64,000 bases of DNA from Cydia pomonella. Taxonomy: Eukaryota > Arthropoda > Insecta > Lepidoptera > Tortricidae. A program made the position numbers and the translations under genes. Positions 1-8,659 of the stretch are shown here, one piece after another. The DNA is taken from contig NC_084725.1 in the NCBI RefSeq assembly GCF_033807575.1, positions 13,613,001-13,677,000 on the forward strand, read 5' to 3'. How positions within the stretch are numbered: position 1 is the first letter of the stretch; each line of letters opens with the position of its first letter. Under the pieces are notes generated by a model that did not search any database, was not told where the DNA came from, and saw only the letters and a program-made list of their open reading frames with translations.

Positions 1-13
1 TACACCATACTAA

Positions 14-794
14 ATAGATAGATAGATAGATATATAAATCATTTATTTGGCAGCTGCAAAAACACACAATATATAGTTTAAATCATCATAAAGAACACAA
101 ATTATTACAGGAACAAAATAAAAATAGCACAAAAGAAAATTGAGACAACAAAATAGGCATAATTAATAAACAATAAAATAAAATAAAAGTACCTACCTAC
201 ATACTGTGTGCGTTGCAGCAGGACAAAAGGGTCACGGCTCAGTGATACTCTTCACTCTTTCGAGTAAAGCACTGGTTTTCTGCCGGAACCCAGGTCACAG
301 CAGATGTATAAAATGAGGGTATGTGTGTGTTACATGTTTATAATATATAAGTCGTATGTGATAATAAATAAGTCAGCAAGGGTGTGAACAGTGTGTACAG
401 TGTGTCTGCCTGCCATCTCCACCATGTTAGATTCTGAAATCTGCGACCAAAAAGCCGTATGGAATACCAGCGGTTTGTTTATCGAGGAGGATCTTTCTAA
501 AAAACTATGTTTAAATGATTTTTTGGTCTTCAGCTCTCTCAAAGGCGGGGGTATATCATTCCAGCATTTGGTCGCAAGATAACGGAAACAACCGGTAAAG
601 GCAATTGTCCTATGAGGATGTACTTCTAAAAGGCAACGTCGAGTAGATCTTGTGCCGTGTCGAGTGTGAAAAGAAGAAATATTAATTTTCGAGTGAAGAT
701 ACATGGGTGACTTGCAATTTATAACACCGAAGAGAAGACAGGCAAGGTGTAAATGTCTGCGTGATACCATATTCAAAGTCGAAGACTTGTTCAA
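14..794 (-). mobile_element. LINE 3' fragment (CR1/Jockey-like C-terminus)
   Basis: On the minus strand bases 794-330 stay open and encode the end of a non-LTR retrotransposon reverse transcriptase. Seen directly: a run with RSTRRCLLEVHPHRT followed by CWNDIPPPLRELK and FKHSFL. This arrangement (arginine-rich stretch, WN-x-hydrophobic-PP, then FK..L) is typical of the C-terminal thumb end of CR1/Jockey-group LINEs. Bases 14-190 are AT-rich with a TAGATAGA run and look like the 3' untranslated tail in the same orientation. It is a 5'-truncated, non-functional copy lying downstream of the last SLC12A9 exon seen. The clade is an inference. Confidence 0.65.
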
Positions 795-1615
795 AAACGG
801 CGTGATATGGCTCCTTGGAGGAATTGTGTAGCAATATATATATGGTGTACGAATGTAATAAATATATGGTGTACCGAACTATTTGGCTACTTTGACTGCT
901 ACGAAGTATTTGACGCTGACTGTACCATAGGTTTTGTTTTTTTTTTTTAATTTTGCAAGTATGCTTACAGAGAGAATGGTCGCTGAATATTTCCTTTATC
1001 AGTCTAATCTTAGTGAGCAAATTTAAAAAGTTAGAGCAGCGTACAATAATGTTCGCTTCATACTAACTCCCTACATTACTTCTTGGCCTAGATCAAGAAG
1101 TAATGTAGAAAGCCATAAATGAACAACTTCATGTCTTCATTAACGCATACATTTTGGAGTATGTTTGAGAAAGAGTATTTTTTTATTCGTCAACTGTAAT
1201 GATTGTATTAAGATTTCGTATACCGAACTATAATTGCGTACTTTTCATGTATGGGCTCCCAACTCAACTGTAATATTCATTTCGATACGCTGTAGTCAAT
1301 TATATTAAAAAAAATGATCAATCACGTGCCGCCGCGCTCCCATAGAACGGTGTTTATGTTTTGTGTATTACATTTTTGTCTACTGAAATACTTACTAATT
1401 TTCATTATACATATATTAAAAAAGTATTATTTTAGTCGACTCGTAGAAAATACTAGTTTATGTAACTGCTACATAATGAAATGCATTAAAATACGCGTGT
1501 GGCATTATGTACCAGTCACATAAACTACTAGTGTATAATAGTGATATAATCAAGCTGTCCAAACTCGACTAAAATGCTCTCTATTATATCACGATTGTAC
1601 AAAATATTGTTTATT

Positions 1616-1700
1616 TAGAATAGAATAGAATAGAAGAAGCTTTATTCAAAAACGTTTAATTTAAACTTAACTAATAGCACTGACATGGTATCGTATTATT
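1616..1700 (-). mobile_element. LINE/SINE 3' tail with (AATAG)n
   Basis: A short (AATAG)n run followed by a TTTATTC motif resembles the tail at 11042, which has the same pentamer run and the same downstream motif. This is probably the 3' end of a minus-strand retroelement; little else is preserved. Confidence 0.4.
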
Positions 1701-1703
1701 GAG

Positions 1704-1962
1704 GACCGCTTTGGCCTAGTAGGTAGTGACCCTGCCTACGAAGCCGATGGTCCCGGGTTCAAATCCTGATAAGGGCATTTATTCGCGTGATGAGCATGGA
1801 TATATGTTCCTGAGTCATGGGTGTTTTCTATGTATTTAAGTATTTATAAATATTTATATATTATATATATCGTTGTCTAAGTACCCTCAACACAAGCCTT
1901 ATTGAGCTTACTGTGGGACTTAGTCAATTTGTGTAATAATGTCCTATAATATTTATTTATTA
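1704..1962 (+). mobile_element. tRNA-headed SINE, family A copy 1
   Basis: About 260 bp with a tRNA-like head: box A tGGCCTAGTaGG near 1712 and box B GGTTCAAATCC near 1757. A shared body follows (CATGGGTGTTTTCTATGTAT, then the TATATAT run, then CTTATTGAGCTTACTGTGGG) and an AT-rich (ATTT)n tail. At least five more copies in this window share head and body, which is the main support. Family name not assigned. Confidence 0.85.
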
Positions 1963-2140
1963 TCATTAAAAGCGTCACTGAAGTGGTCTCGACTCAGCTT
2001 CATGTCAAGGAACCTTTGGGGACCCCGACGCTGGTCTTCCGTGGAAACCCTTCCGAGAGAGATTATTTCATATTATTGTAATGTAATTGTTAATAATTAT
2101 CTAGTTTCGTTAGGCTGACTCTAGCCAATCGATAGATAGA

Positions 2141-2317
2141 TTACCTTTTTTTTATCTTTATTTAACGAGCTTAGTCTAAAAGATGATGCCGCTCAATAGT
2201 ACACATCGAGAAGTGTTCTTACATTAAAACATTTAAAACCTAAACAGATCATTATTTTCGTCTTCGGATGCCCACCATCACCATACTGAACAGAGCTCTA
2301 GCCTGCCTTGATTGAGG
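2141..2317 (-). mobile_element. LINE 3' end next to an SLC12A9 splice donor
   Basis: This segment is the reverse complement of the last 150 bp of the LINE at 47925-48415, including the last codons (SQ..ARALFSMVMVGIR) and the 3' untranslated region with an AATAAAGATAAAA-type tail. It lies in the same orientation as SLC12A9. Homology stops at 2317; the donor hexamer of the exon at 2327-2434 occupies 2321-2326, so only three bases separate the element from the splice site. Confidence 0.8.
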
Positions 2318-2326
2318 ATAGATTAC

Positions 2327-2434
2327 CTTAAGATGATCAATAAGCTGCAGCCAGTACTGGTGCTCCTCCGCCAAGGGGTCGCCGCTGCCGTCCAGCTCGC
2401 CCACCCGGACGTGCCCTAACACGAACAGGCCGCC
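2327..2434 (-). CDS. SLC12A9: SLC12A9 exon 12 (cytosolic C-terminal domain)
   Basis: 108 bp, 36 codons, phase 0 at both ends. Acceptor TTTCAG ends at 2435; donor GTAATC covers 2326-2321. It encodes GGLFVLGHVRVGELDG and ends YWLQLIDHLK, matching the SLC12A9 segment after the conserved NQ.KK. It is the last exon found; the following exon, expected to start with a VKAFVDL-like stretch in the human protein, was not found in 1-2326. A LINE tail begins three bases past the donor hexamer, so splicing here depends on little intronic context. Confidence 0.93.
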
Positions 2435-2470
2435 CTGAAACAATATACGTTGTTATAGAGAGAATATTAT

Positions 2471-2697
2471 AGTACATTACGATACAAGTGCGAAAAATAG
2501 GAAATTCGAAACGAGTGGCGATAAATTAAAACACGACCGAAGGGAGTGTTTTAAATCGACACGAGTTGCGAATTACCTATTCGCACATGTATCGTACAAC
2601 GTTTTACAGTACATATGGCCCTTTAAATGTTCTACACAGTAACGTAATATGCTAATTTTCGCACTAGTGCTATAAAATAGCACCATATGTACTGTAA
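2471..2697. mobile_element. MITE family D copy 1 (two adjacent hairpins)
   Basis: Two imperfect palindromes sit side by side. The first (about 2471-2592) pairs ACGATACAAGTGCGAA..ATAGG with CCTATTCGCACATGTATCG around a centre near CGACCGAAGGG. The second (about 2604-2697) pairs TTTACAGTACATATGG with CCATATGTACTGTAAA. Copies at 6398, 53238 and 53894 have the same layout. No coding capacity; a non-autonomous DNA element is the best reading. Confidence 0.75.
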
Positions 2698-2705
2698 AAT
2701 AAGTT

Positions 2706-2990
2706 TTTAACAATAATTTCATTTTTGGTACCAGCTTTTATCGCTGACTGTACTTTTCTTTCCACAGGCAACTAATACTCATCGAGACAATTCTAAAAAC
2801 CCCAAACACAATTAGGTTACCTTGTTTTATCACAGAGTTCCTATGGCCACCTCGTGTCTCCATCATCAGATCATCTCGTTGGTGCGATAATATTGCATTG
2901 TCACCCGACTTACATATGTATGCAAATTTTCAGCTTCATCGGAAACCGGGAAGTGGGTCAGATTTAACTTGCAAGATTTGATTACAAACA
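2706..2990. repeat. Interspersed repeat P copy 1
   Basis: It shares TTTTATCGCTGACTGT, GGCAACTAATAC, CACAATTAGGTT and a CATCATCAGATCA..ATATTGCATTGTCACCC block with 50930-51118, and the later part with 14420-14545. Ends and type are not resolved. It lies in the intron upstream of the exon at 2327. Confidence 0.5.
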
Positions 2991-3052
2991 GACAACGGTC
3001 AGGTGAAAGTAAATAAAAGCTTGTAACAATAAAACGTCAATATGACGGTTTT

Positions 3053-3340
3053 AAATGGGTACAATATTTCAAATATGTATATATTATATATGTGTGTGTA
3101 TGTATGTATATATGGTATATGTATGTATTTATTATAATACTATGTATTTATGCATGTTTATTTACAATAGTAGTGTTTAGATAGTGACTTTTATCTCTAT
3201 GTACTGATTTTCTTTTCCGCACCAATTGTAAGTTTCTGTTAGGCCCAATGGTTGACTGATAGAGAATGCTTTAAGGCATCAAGTCCGCAATTTGTATTTT
3301 TGTGTATTGTGCAATAAAGGTTAAATAAATAAATAAATAT
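3053..3340 (+). mobile_element. AT-rich low-complexity DNA and LINE 3' tail
   Basis: Bases 3070-3180 are TATG/TGTA-rich low complexity. Bases 3240-3335 match the tail at 17950-18045: a GGTTG.CTG.TAGAGAATGC block, TTAAGGCAT.AAGTCCGC, then TGTGTATT.TGCAATAAAG and an AAATA run. This is a 3' terminal LINE fragment in plus orientation. Confidence 0.55.
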
Positions 3341-3414
3341 TATGTGGGGAATAGGCAATAGATAGATAGATTTATTGGTACTAATTATACATTGGTTAAA
3401 AATTACAATAAGGT

Positions 3415-3627
3415 TTAACCTTTTTCCAGGCATAGTACGATTTATCGACCACATACGCGCCAATAGAATTTCAACCTTTTCAGCCATCCGATTTAAGGTT
3501 CAAATTAGATTGCACTTTCGGAAAATGTGAGTAGTTTTCAAACGAATCATCAAAGCTGAATTTATTGGAATATATTTGATTTTTTTGAGAAAACCTTGTA
3601 GATTGGTGCGGCCTGGAAAAGAGTTAA
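3415..3627. mobile_element. TTAA-ended MITE family G copy 1
   Basis: 213 bp with inverted ends: TTAACCTTTTTCCAGGC on the left and GCCTGGAAAAGAGTTAA on the right. A second copy at 46891-47100 has the same ends and body (CATAGTACGATTTATCGACC). The TTAA ends suggest mobilisation by a piggyBac-type transposase; that is inferred from the target preference of that superfamily. Confidence 0.75.
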
Positions 3628-4204
3628 GACCCCGTCAGATCAAGTCTTTCTTCGAACGCGTATGAACGTGCTCGGGATCGCGGATATTATTGTTTTTGAA
3701 TTGTTATTTGTAACAAACAATAGTTCATTACTATAAACGCCTGGAAACGAAGGGTTGTAGGCCAAGTAGATACAGATGGCCGAGCGTAAGCGAGGTCGGC
3801 TAGGGATACGCGGCCGGCAACCCTTTTTATCGCCGAGATTTGTATAGTGCTTTTCTCAAACTTGCAATGAAATAATCAAAATTTGATGATAATGATTGTT
3901 TCATGTCCTAATGTCATAAGGTTATTCGGTGCGTGGGGTATTGATGGAGAACAAACATTTGAGAGATACAGCCCTATCAAGATCTCTGCATGGCTGAAAG
4001 AAATCTTCATAAGGCTGTATCTCCTAAACTGTGCGTCCTAGAGCAAAAATAATCAAATTTTCGTTCCCCGTTAGAAATAATAAAAAAACCAAAAAAGAAA
4101 AAAATATATATAGGCAAAATATTGCTTCTAGGTTTTTTATGCCAAAACGTATTCTTGAATGCCAAAACGTGACCAAAATTTGACTTGCAAAAACAAAAAT
4201 TAGC
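3628..4204. other. Intron, no gene seen
   Basis: SLC12A9 intron. Bases 3760-3870 (GGCCGAGCG.AAGCGAGG.. TTTGTATAGTGCTTTTCTC) partly resemble 7200-7240 and may be a decayed short element. The rest is AT-rich and shows no splice-bounded coding segment. Confidence 0.4.
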
Positions 4205-4690
4205 AAAAAGTGCATATGTGGGGAACTGGACGTACCACAGGGGGAAGTATTCGCCAAGCTGTACCTTTTTCTGGTCATTAACGAAGGCTAAAACTGGAGC
4301 TTGTTGTCGCATTGAGTGAGAGCATCTGTGGGGAACTTGACGGGTCATGGGGGAGGTATTCGCCAAGCTGTACCTTTTTCTGGTCATTAACGAAGGCTAA
4401 AACTGGAGCTTGTTGTCGCATTGAGTGAGAGCATCTGTGGGGAACTTGACGGGTTATGGGGGAGGTATTCGCCAAGCTGTACCTTTTTCTGGTCATTAAC
4501 GAAGGCTGAAACTGGAGCTTGTTGTCGCATTGAGTAAGAGCATCTGTGGGGAACTAGACTGGTCATGGGGGAGGTATTCGCCAAGCTGTACCTTTTTCTG
4601 GTCATTAACGAAGGCTTAGACTGGAGCTTGTTGTCGCATTGAGTAAGAGCATCTGTGGGGAACTTGACGGGTCATAGGGAGGTATTCGCC
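4205..4690 (-). repeat. 109-bp minisatellite made of pseudo-exon copies
   Basis: The block starting AAGCTGTACC recurs at 4256, 4365, 4474, 4583 and 4691, spacings of 109, 109, 109 and 108. The last position is the real end of SLC12A9 exon 11. Read on the minus strand, each unit contains an acceptor-like CCCCACAG, codons for QQAPV.AFVNDQKK (the real exon has QQAPLIDFVNDQKK), the exon end AAAAAG and the donor GTACAG. The bases upstream of FVNDQKK are alike but diverged from the real exon, so an old exon duplication was later amplified. A partial unit lies at 4205-4255. Unit length is not a multiple of three. Confidence 0.9.
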
Positions 4691-4699
4691 AAGCTGTAC

Positions 4700-4831
4700 C
4701 TTTTTCTGGTCATTAACGAAGTCGATGAGCGGTGCCTGCTGGCGCGGCGACGCGATGAGCAGCAACATCTGCGGGCGCCAGAACTTGACGTGCTCGCGCC
4801 GCGGGTCCAGCAGCAGCAGGTACTTGCGGAC
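4700..4831 (-). CDS. SLC12A9: SLC12A9 exon 11 (start of cytosolic C-terminus)
   Basis: 132 bp, 44 codons, phase 0 at both ends. The acceptor TCCGCAG precedes GTC CGC AAG; the donor after AAAAAG is GTACAG. It encodes VRKYLLLLDPRREHVKFWRP and ends FVNDQKK, matching the first conserved block after the last membrane segment of SLC12A9. Codon third positions are strongly GC, unlike the flanking intron. Four further copies of its 3' end and donor follow directly downstream. Confidence 0.95.
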
Positions 4832-4924
4832 CTGCGGACAACGGGACATATGTATTAGGTGATTCAAAAAACAAAGTTTTTTTTTAACTCTCTCTCCATA
4901 AGTTCATCCTACCAACTAATAGAA

Positions 4925-5140
4925 CATTGTGCAACGAGGGGGGTAAGTGTTTCGGATTTGAGGGTGGTAAGACCCGAGTTTGCAATATTCTCACCCCCGG
5001 AGTTACACACAATGTTTTTCATCACACTTGCGAAGAAAAAACTAAATTTTAAGTGAGAGATTTAACATGGTGACATCAAATATTCGTCCGCCATTTTGTA
5101 ATTTCTTGACAGGTTAAGCATCGAAGGCACAGACCTATTC
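4925..5140. repeat. Interspersed repeat O copy 1
   Basis: It contains GTGCAACGAGGGGGGTAAG, CCCGGAGTTAC, TTTTTCATCACACTTG and CCGCCATTTTGTAATTTCTT followed by GGCACAGACCTATTCG. The same blocks occur in inverted order at 18095-18455. Type unknown; probably a non-autonomous DNA element. Confidence 0.55.
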
Positions 5141-5270
5141 GTTGGACACGGCGCGGATAGTCCGCCGGTTCCTCTCTCTGCGGCCCTGACCACCGGCAGC
5201 TTGGGCCCTGCCCCGCTACTGGCGGCACCCTAGGTTAGGTTTTTTATAATGTGTTTATATGTATTTTGTA
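5141..5270 (+). mobile_element. LINE 3' end (GGTTAGGTTTTT tail)
   Basis: GCGCGGATA..CCGCCGGTTCCTCTCT..GGGCCCTGCCCCGCTACTGGCGGCACCCTAGGTTAGGTTTTTTATAA matches, inverted, the end of the fragment at 20995-21260, where the same bases follow a recognisable LINE-encoded stretch. Confidence 0.65.
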
Positions 5271-6142
5271 TTATTTGTTGTATTTTACTTTTATATTCAT
5301 ATTATAAAATGCCTAATCTAAGACACAAGATAATTTTTATTTTATTTTATTCAGAAACAAACAGTCATTCAATAACATTGAACAGTAGATTAAGCAGCAG
5401 TAAATTGACCTATAGTTTCCTTAATTTACATATCAAAATACGAAGCTAATGCACTTTTTAAATACAAAAATATCGTATATAAATGCAAACAATTTTTACA
5501 ATACTTTAAACAAATATCTACAGCTTGCCTATATACAGTACAAGTTGATTAACACCTAAAAATAAAAGTGAACATCAAAGTCATGTGAAATTTAAGCTAA
5601 ATAACAACCAAAGATGCATATATCTCAATTATTAGAAAAAATATGCTTATTTAGGTATTCTTAATACATATCATGTGAATGCTTTTTTCAGTAAAGTAGT
5701 TGTACAGTTAAATATATCCACATCTGTGAGTTTTTCATTATTATTAAACAGTTTACAAACACGCTTAATAAATGCATTACTAGCATAACGAGTCCGTAAA
5801 TAAAGAGAATAATAATAAATTAATTTTAGATAGTTTAAATCTGAAAAGAAAAGAAAACGCTGAGAAGCTTCTCAGCGTTTTAATCAATTTGACATTGACA
5901 AGGATATAATTGAATTCCAATTCAGAATTAAGGTTAGTACGGTTATTTCAAGAAAAACGGTTACGGTTAAATTACGATTTACTGCAAAAAAATCCTATTT
6001 TTGATACTTACATGGCCGGTAATTTCCATATGTAACAAATACGGGGTTCTGTTTCAAAATATTGACAAATTTAGTTGGTTTTTTTTGGCCGATAATGTGC
6101 GTTCTGGGTGGACGTTTATAGTCCAGTGGGCACTTTACCGAC
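5271..6142. other. Intron, AT-rich, with a perfect 28-bp palindrome
   Basis: No gene signal. Bases 5854-5881 form a perfect palindrome centred on AAGCTT (arms AAAACGCTGAGAAG). The rest is plain AT-rich sequence of the SLC12A9 intron between exons 10 and 11. Confidence 0.6.
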
Positions 6143-6397
6143 GACCAGTCTGGCCTAGTGGGTAGTGACCCTGCCTATGAAGCTGATGGTCTCGGGTTCA
6201 AATCCTGGTCAGTGCATTTATTTGTGTGATGAACATAGATATTGGTTTCTGAGTTATGGGTGTTTTTTATGTATTTAAGTATTTATACATATTTATATAT
6301 TATATATATCGTTGTCTAAGTACCCACAACACAAGCCTTATCGAGCTTCCTGTGGGACTTACTCAATTTGTATAAGAATGTCGTATAATATTTATTT
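6143..6397 (+). mobile_element. tRNA-headed SINE, family A copy 2
   Basis: Head tGGCCTAGTGG and GGTTCAAATCC, then the shared body and TATATAT run of family A. It ends abruptly where MITE D copy 2 starts; the junction reads ATTTATTTACAGTACATATG. Confidence 0.85.
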
Positions 6398-6592
6398 ACA
6401 GTACATATGGTGCTACTTTACCGCACTAGTGCGAAAACTAGCATATTACGTTACTGTGTCGAACATTGAAAGGGCCATATGTACTGTAAAACGTTGTACG
6501 ATACATGTGCGAATAGGTAATTCGCAACTCATGTCGAATTTATCGCCACTCGTTTCGAATTTCCTATTTTTCTCACTAGTATCGTAATGTAC
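6398..6592. mobile_element. MITE family D copy 2
   Basis: Reverse-oriented relative to the copy at 2471: it begins with ACAGTACATATGG, passes CCATATGTACTGTAAAACG and ends with the TATCGTAATGTAC block. It lies directly against the 3' end of a SINE. Confidence 0.75.
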
Positions 6593-6706
6593 TATTACTA
6601 TTATTTATTGTTTATTCGCTTCAATTGTTGATTACTCTGAGAGTACGTCTGAATGTCTGTCAAGTTTGACCAGTTTGACAGCACCTACCTACCTACTTAT
6701 GATTAC

Positions 6707-6908
6707 CTGATGAAATATAAGGGCTTGGCTGAGGCTGCCCCAGGCCGGGGACGCCGCCGCGGGCGACAGCGCGTGCAGCGTCAGCACGAGCGCGGCGCAC
6801 GCCAGCGCCGCGCCGCTCGCGTGCGCCGGCCGCAGCGCGAACATCACGCCCGCGCAGCCCAGCAGCCCCGCCAGGCACGTGTGCCACGAGAACTGCTTGA
6901 ACGACGGC
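6707..6908 (-). CDS. SLC12A9: SLC12A9 exon 10 (last two membrane segments)
   Basis: 202 bp; the first base completes the Arg codon split with exon 9, and it ends in phase 0. Acceptor CTTGCAG, donor GTAATC. It encodes RPSFKQFSWHTC, hydrophobic segments LAGLLGCAGVMFAL and ALACAALVLTLHAL, then SLSQALIFHQ. The FSWHTC and SQALxFHQ motifs are hallmarks of SLC12A9 against other SLC12 members. The exon is very GC-rich and opens a long shadow frame on the opposite strand (6653-6973), which is not a gene. Confidence 0.95.
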
Positions 6909-6924
6909 CTGCAAGTAAACTTTA

Positions 6925-6947
6925 CATCATCATCATCATCATCATCA
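6925..6947. repeat. (CAT)n microsatellite
   Basis: Perfect CAT triplet run 17 bases beyond the exon 10 edge, inside the polypyrimidine side of the intron. A second trinucleotide run (AAT)n lies near 7089-7105. Confidence 0.9.
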
Positions 6948-7784
6948 AATGTGTCTGCGGTATTGCGAGGTGATGGACGAAAGTTGATTGTGATCTGTTT
7001 TTCCTAGTATGTAATCCTATTATATAATCTGAACTGTACAGTGCTTTGGTCTCTACTGTAATGCTGTATATTATTATGTTTCAAAAAAATAATAATAATA
7101 ATAAATCATTTTAAGCATTTAATAGTACATTATTGCAGAGGCTGGGTAAGGACAATTCGTTGATGAGTTTCGATCTCGAAGGGAGACGAATCCACAAATT
7201 GCTGTTCATGCCGAGGCATATATAGTGCTTTTCTCCAAACATGCGAGAAAAAAAAAACATAATTTAAGCATCAACCGGCACTCAAATCGAACGTTCACAT
7301 CAAAACAATTTCCCTCTTTATTTATTTATTTTAAATTAAAGGCATAACTATTCTGCCATTCGGTACCATTCAATATTCGCTCATTCAATATAATTGTGAA
7401 ATATAAGCTGTATTTGCACGCATGAGATCCTTAAAAAATTTGAAGGTTATGTTATAGTCTTTAATTTTATCAAGCAGTATTCGCACGATCTTACACGACT
7501 TTATCATATAGCTTGAAATAATGCTGATCGGGTCGTATAGACGCGTCCCGCGGTTATATTAATTGACTGTTTGCGTTTGTCTTAGTGGATACATGTTTTA
7601 AAAAAATAAAAAACAATACAGTAATAACTTTCCCGTCCGCTATAACACGACAATAATGGTTTGAATTTTTTTAATTTGAGTTTGACAATAACGAAAAACT
7701 TCCCGTACTATTTTTGCTACAATAAGGTGAACATTTCCGTGCATATTGGAGAAAATTTTTTTACGTATGTCCGGCTGTTCTCCC
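6948..7784. other. Intron, no gene seen
   Basis: SLC12A9 intron between exons 9 and 10. Bases 7140-7260 share a TATAGTGCTTTTCTC..AAAC.TGC block with 3850-3880. Nothing coding. Confidence 0.5.
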
Positions 7785-7914
7785 CTACAGTAGGCCTAAG
7801 ATGGACGGCTCTTTATCATTTGTCACCATGCCTGTCACGTTCTAACAAGTATGTAAGTGCGAAAGTGACGGACATAGTGACAAGTGATAAAAAAAGAACC
7901 ATGCTGCCACTGCA
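7785..7914. mobile_element. Palindromic MITE family K copy 1
   Basis: 130 bp near-palindrome: CTAAGATGG..CTCTTTATCATTTGTCACCATGCCTGTCACG on the left pairs with GTGACGG.CATAGTGACAAGTGATAAAAA..ACCATGCTGC on the right. Matching copies lie at 32983-33325 (split by another insertion) and 33319-33450. Confidence 0.75.
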
Positions 7915-8020
7915 GGTTCCATTCTCAATTAACCGATTTTCGTGGAATTTTGTGAGCAGGTACGACAATTATTTGTATTAATTGTTGATTATTTTTTTAC
8001 TAATACCTAACTAAAACTGA

Positions 8021-8143
8021 CCTGAAGTTAGGAGCACCGGCTAAATCCAGTCCCAAACACGCCAAGTTAATAGCGAAGTAACTAATCATGAACAAGACGG
8101 AGTTGATCTCGGCTTTGAACCAGCCGGTCACTATGGCTATTTG
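8021..8143 (-). pseudogene. Partial duplicate of SLC12A9 exon 9
   Basis: The first 63 bases on the plus strand match the 3' end of exon 9 (from 8424) without a mismatch; the whole copy differs at few positions and lacks six bases (two codons) near 8120. On the minus strand it stays open, IAIVTGWFKAEINSVLFMIS through AGAPNFR, and is followed by a plausible donor GTCAGT where the real exon uses GTTGGT. No convincing acceptor lies upstream: AG at 8142 lacks a pyrimidine tract. So it is either a fresh dead duplicate or a latent alternative exon end. Confidence 0.85.
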
Positions 8144-8149
8144 TATGAT

Positions 8150-8415
8150 TCACATAGTCTACACAAAAGTAGACCTTATCGCAAAAATAAAGTGTATCAA
8201 CAGTCAAAGTTGCTTTTAGTAGACCAAAAGAGCGTTAAGCGCCCAACGTTTCGACTTGGGAAAGTTTTCTTCTGCAGGTCGCATTTTGAAATTCATGTAA
8301 TTTTGAAAGAAAGTTCGTTAATACAGGAGCGACGACTCAACACTTTTCACGTGCGCTTCCTACGCAACATTTTAGGCAAAACTTGGCAGGACGAAGTGAC
8401 AAATCAAAGTATCTA
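8150..8415 (+). mobile_element. LINE fragment between exon 9 and its copy
   Basis: Bases 8319-8412 on the plus strand encode QERRLNTFHVRFLRNILGKT followed by WQDEVTN, a motif found in RTE/Jockey-type LINE proteins just after the catalytic domain (..QERRLN.FH.R.LR.IL...W.D...N). The upstream bases 8150-8318 are open but less certain. It separates real exon 9 from its partial copy. Confidence 0.6.
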
Positions 8416-8423
8416 AAACCAAC

Positions 8424-8625
8424 CTGAAGTTAGGAGCACCGGCTAAATCCAGTCCCAAACACGCCAAGTTAATAGCGAAGTAACTAGTCATGAACAAGAC
8501 GGAGTTGATCTGGGCTATAGCGTTGAGCGAGCCGGTCACTATGGCGACCTGCACCAGCAGCCACGACGCGGCGACGGCCAGCACGGGGTTCCCGGAGTGG
8601 GACGCCATGGGCCGGAGGAGGAAAC
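8424..8625 (-). CDS. SLC12A9: SLC12A9 exon 9 (membrane segments 9-10)
   Basis: 202 bp; starts by completing a Gly codon, ends with AG of the Arg codon finished by exon 10. Acceptor TTGCCAG, donor GTTGGT. It encodes GFLLRPMASHSGNP, the hydrophobic segments VLAVAASWLLVQVAIVTG and VLFMTSYFAINLACLGLDLA, and ends APNFR. Its 3' end has a near-identical copy at 8021-8143 in the next intron. Confidence 0.95.
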
Positions 8626-8659
8626 CTGGCAAAAACAAATTAAATTAAACTATCTTAAA

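Noticed and set aside
1..2326. Further SLC12A9 exons
   Set aside because: Looked for a VKAFVDL-like start and a GGMKPN-like block on the minus strand; none seen, only LINE and SINE remains.
4007..4867. Chain of overlapping minus-strand frames with repeated MTRKRYSLANTS
   Set aside because: Produced by the 109-bp array of exon ends; not separate genes. The repeat changes frame at each unit.
6653..6973. Open frame of 106 codons on the plus strand
   Set aside because: It is the opposite-strand shadow of the GC-rich SLC12A9 exon 10.
8141..8416. Extra SLC12A9 exon between the exon 9 copies
   Set aside because: The residues QERRLNTFH..RNILG match LINE protein, not a transporter, and it is on the opposite strand.
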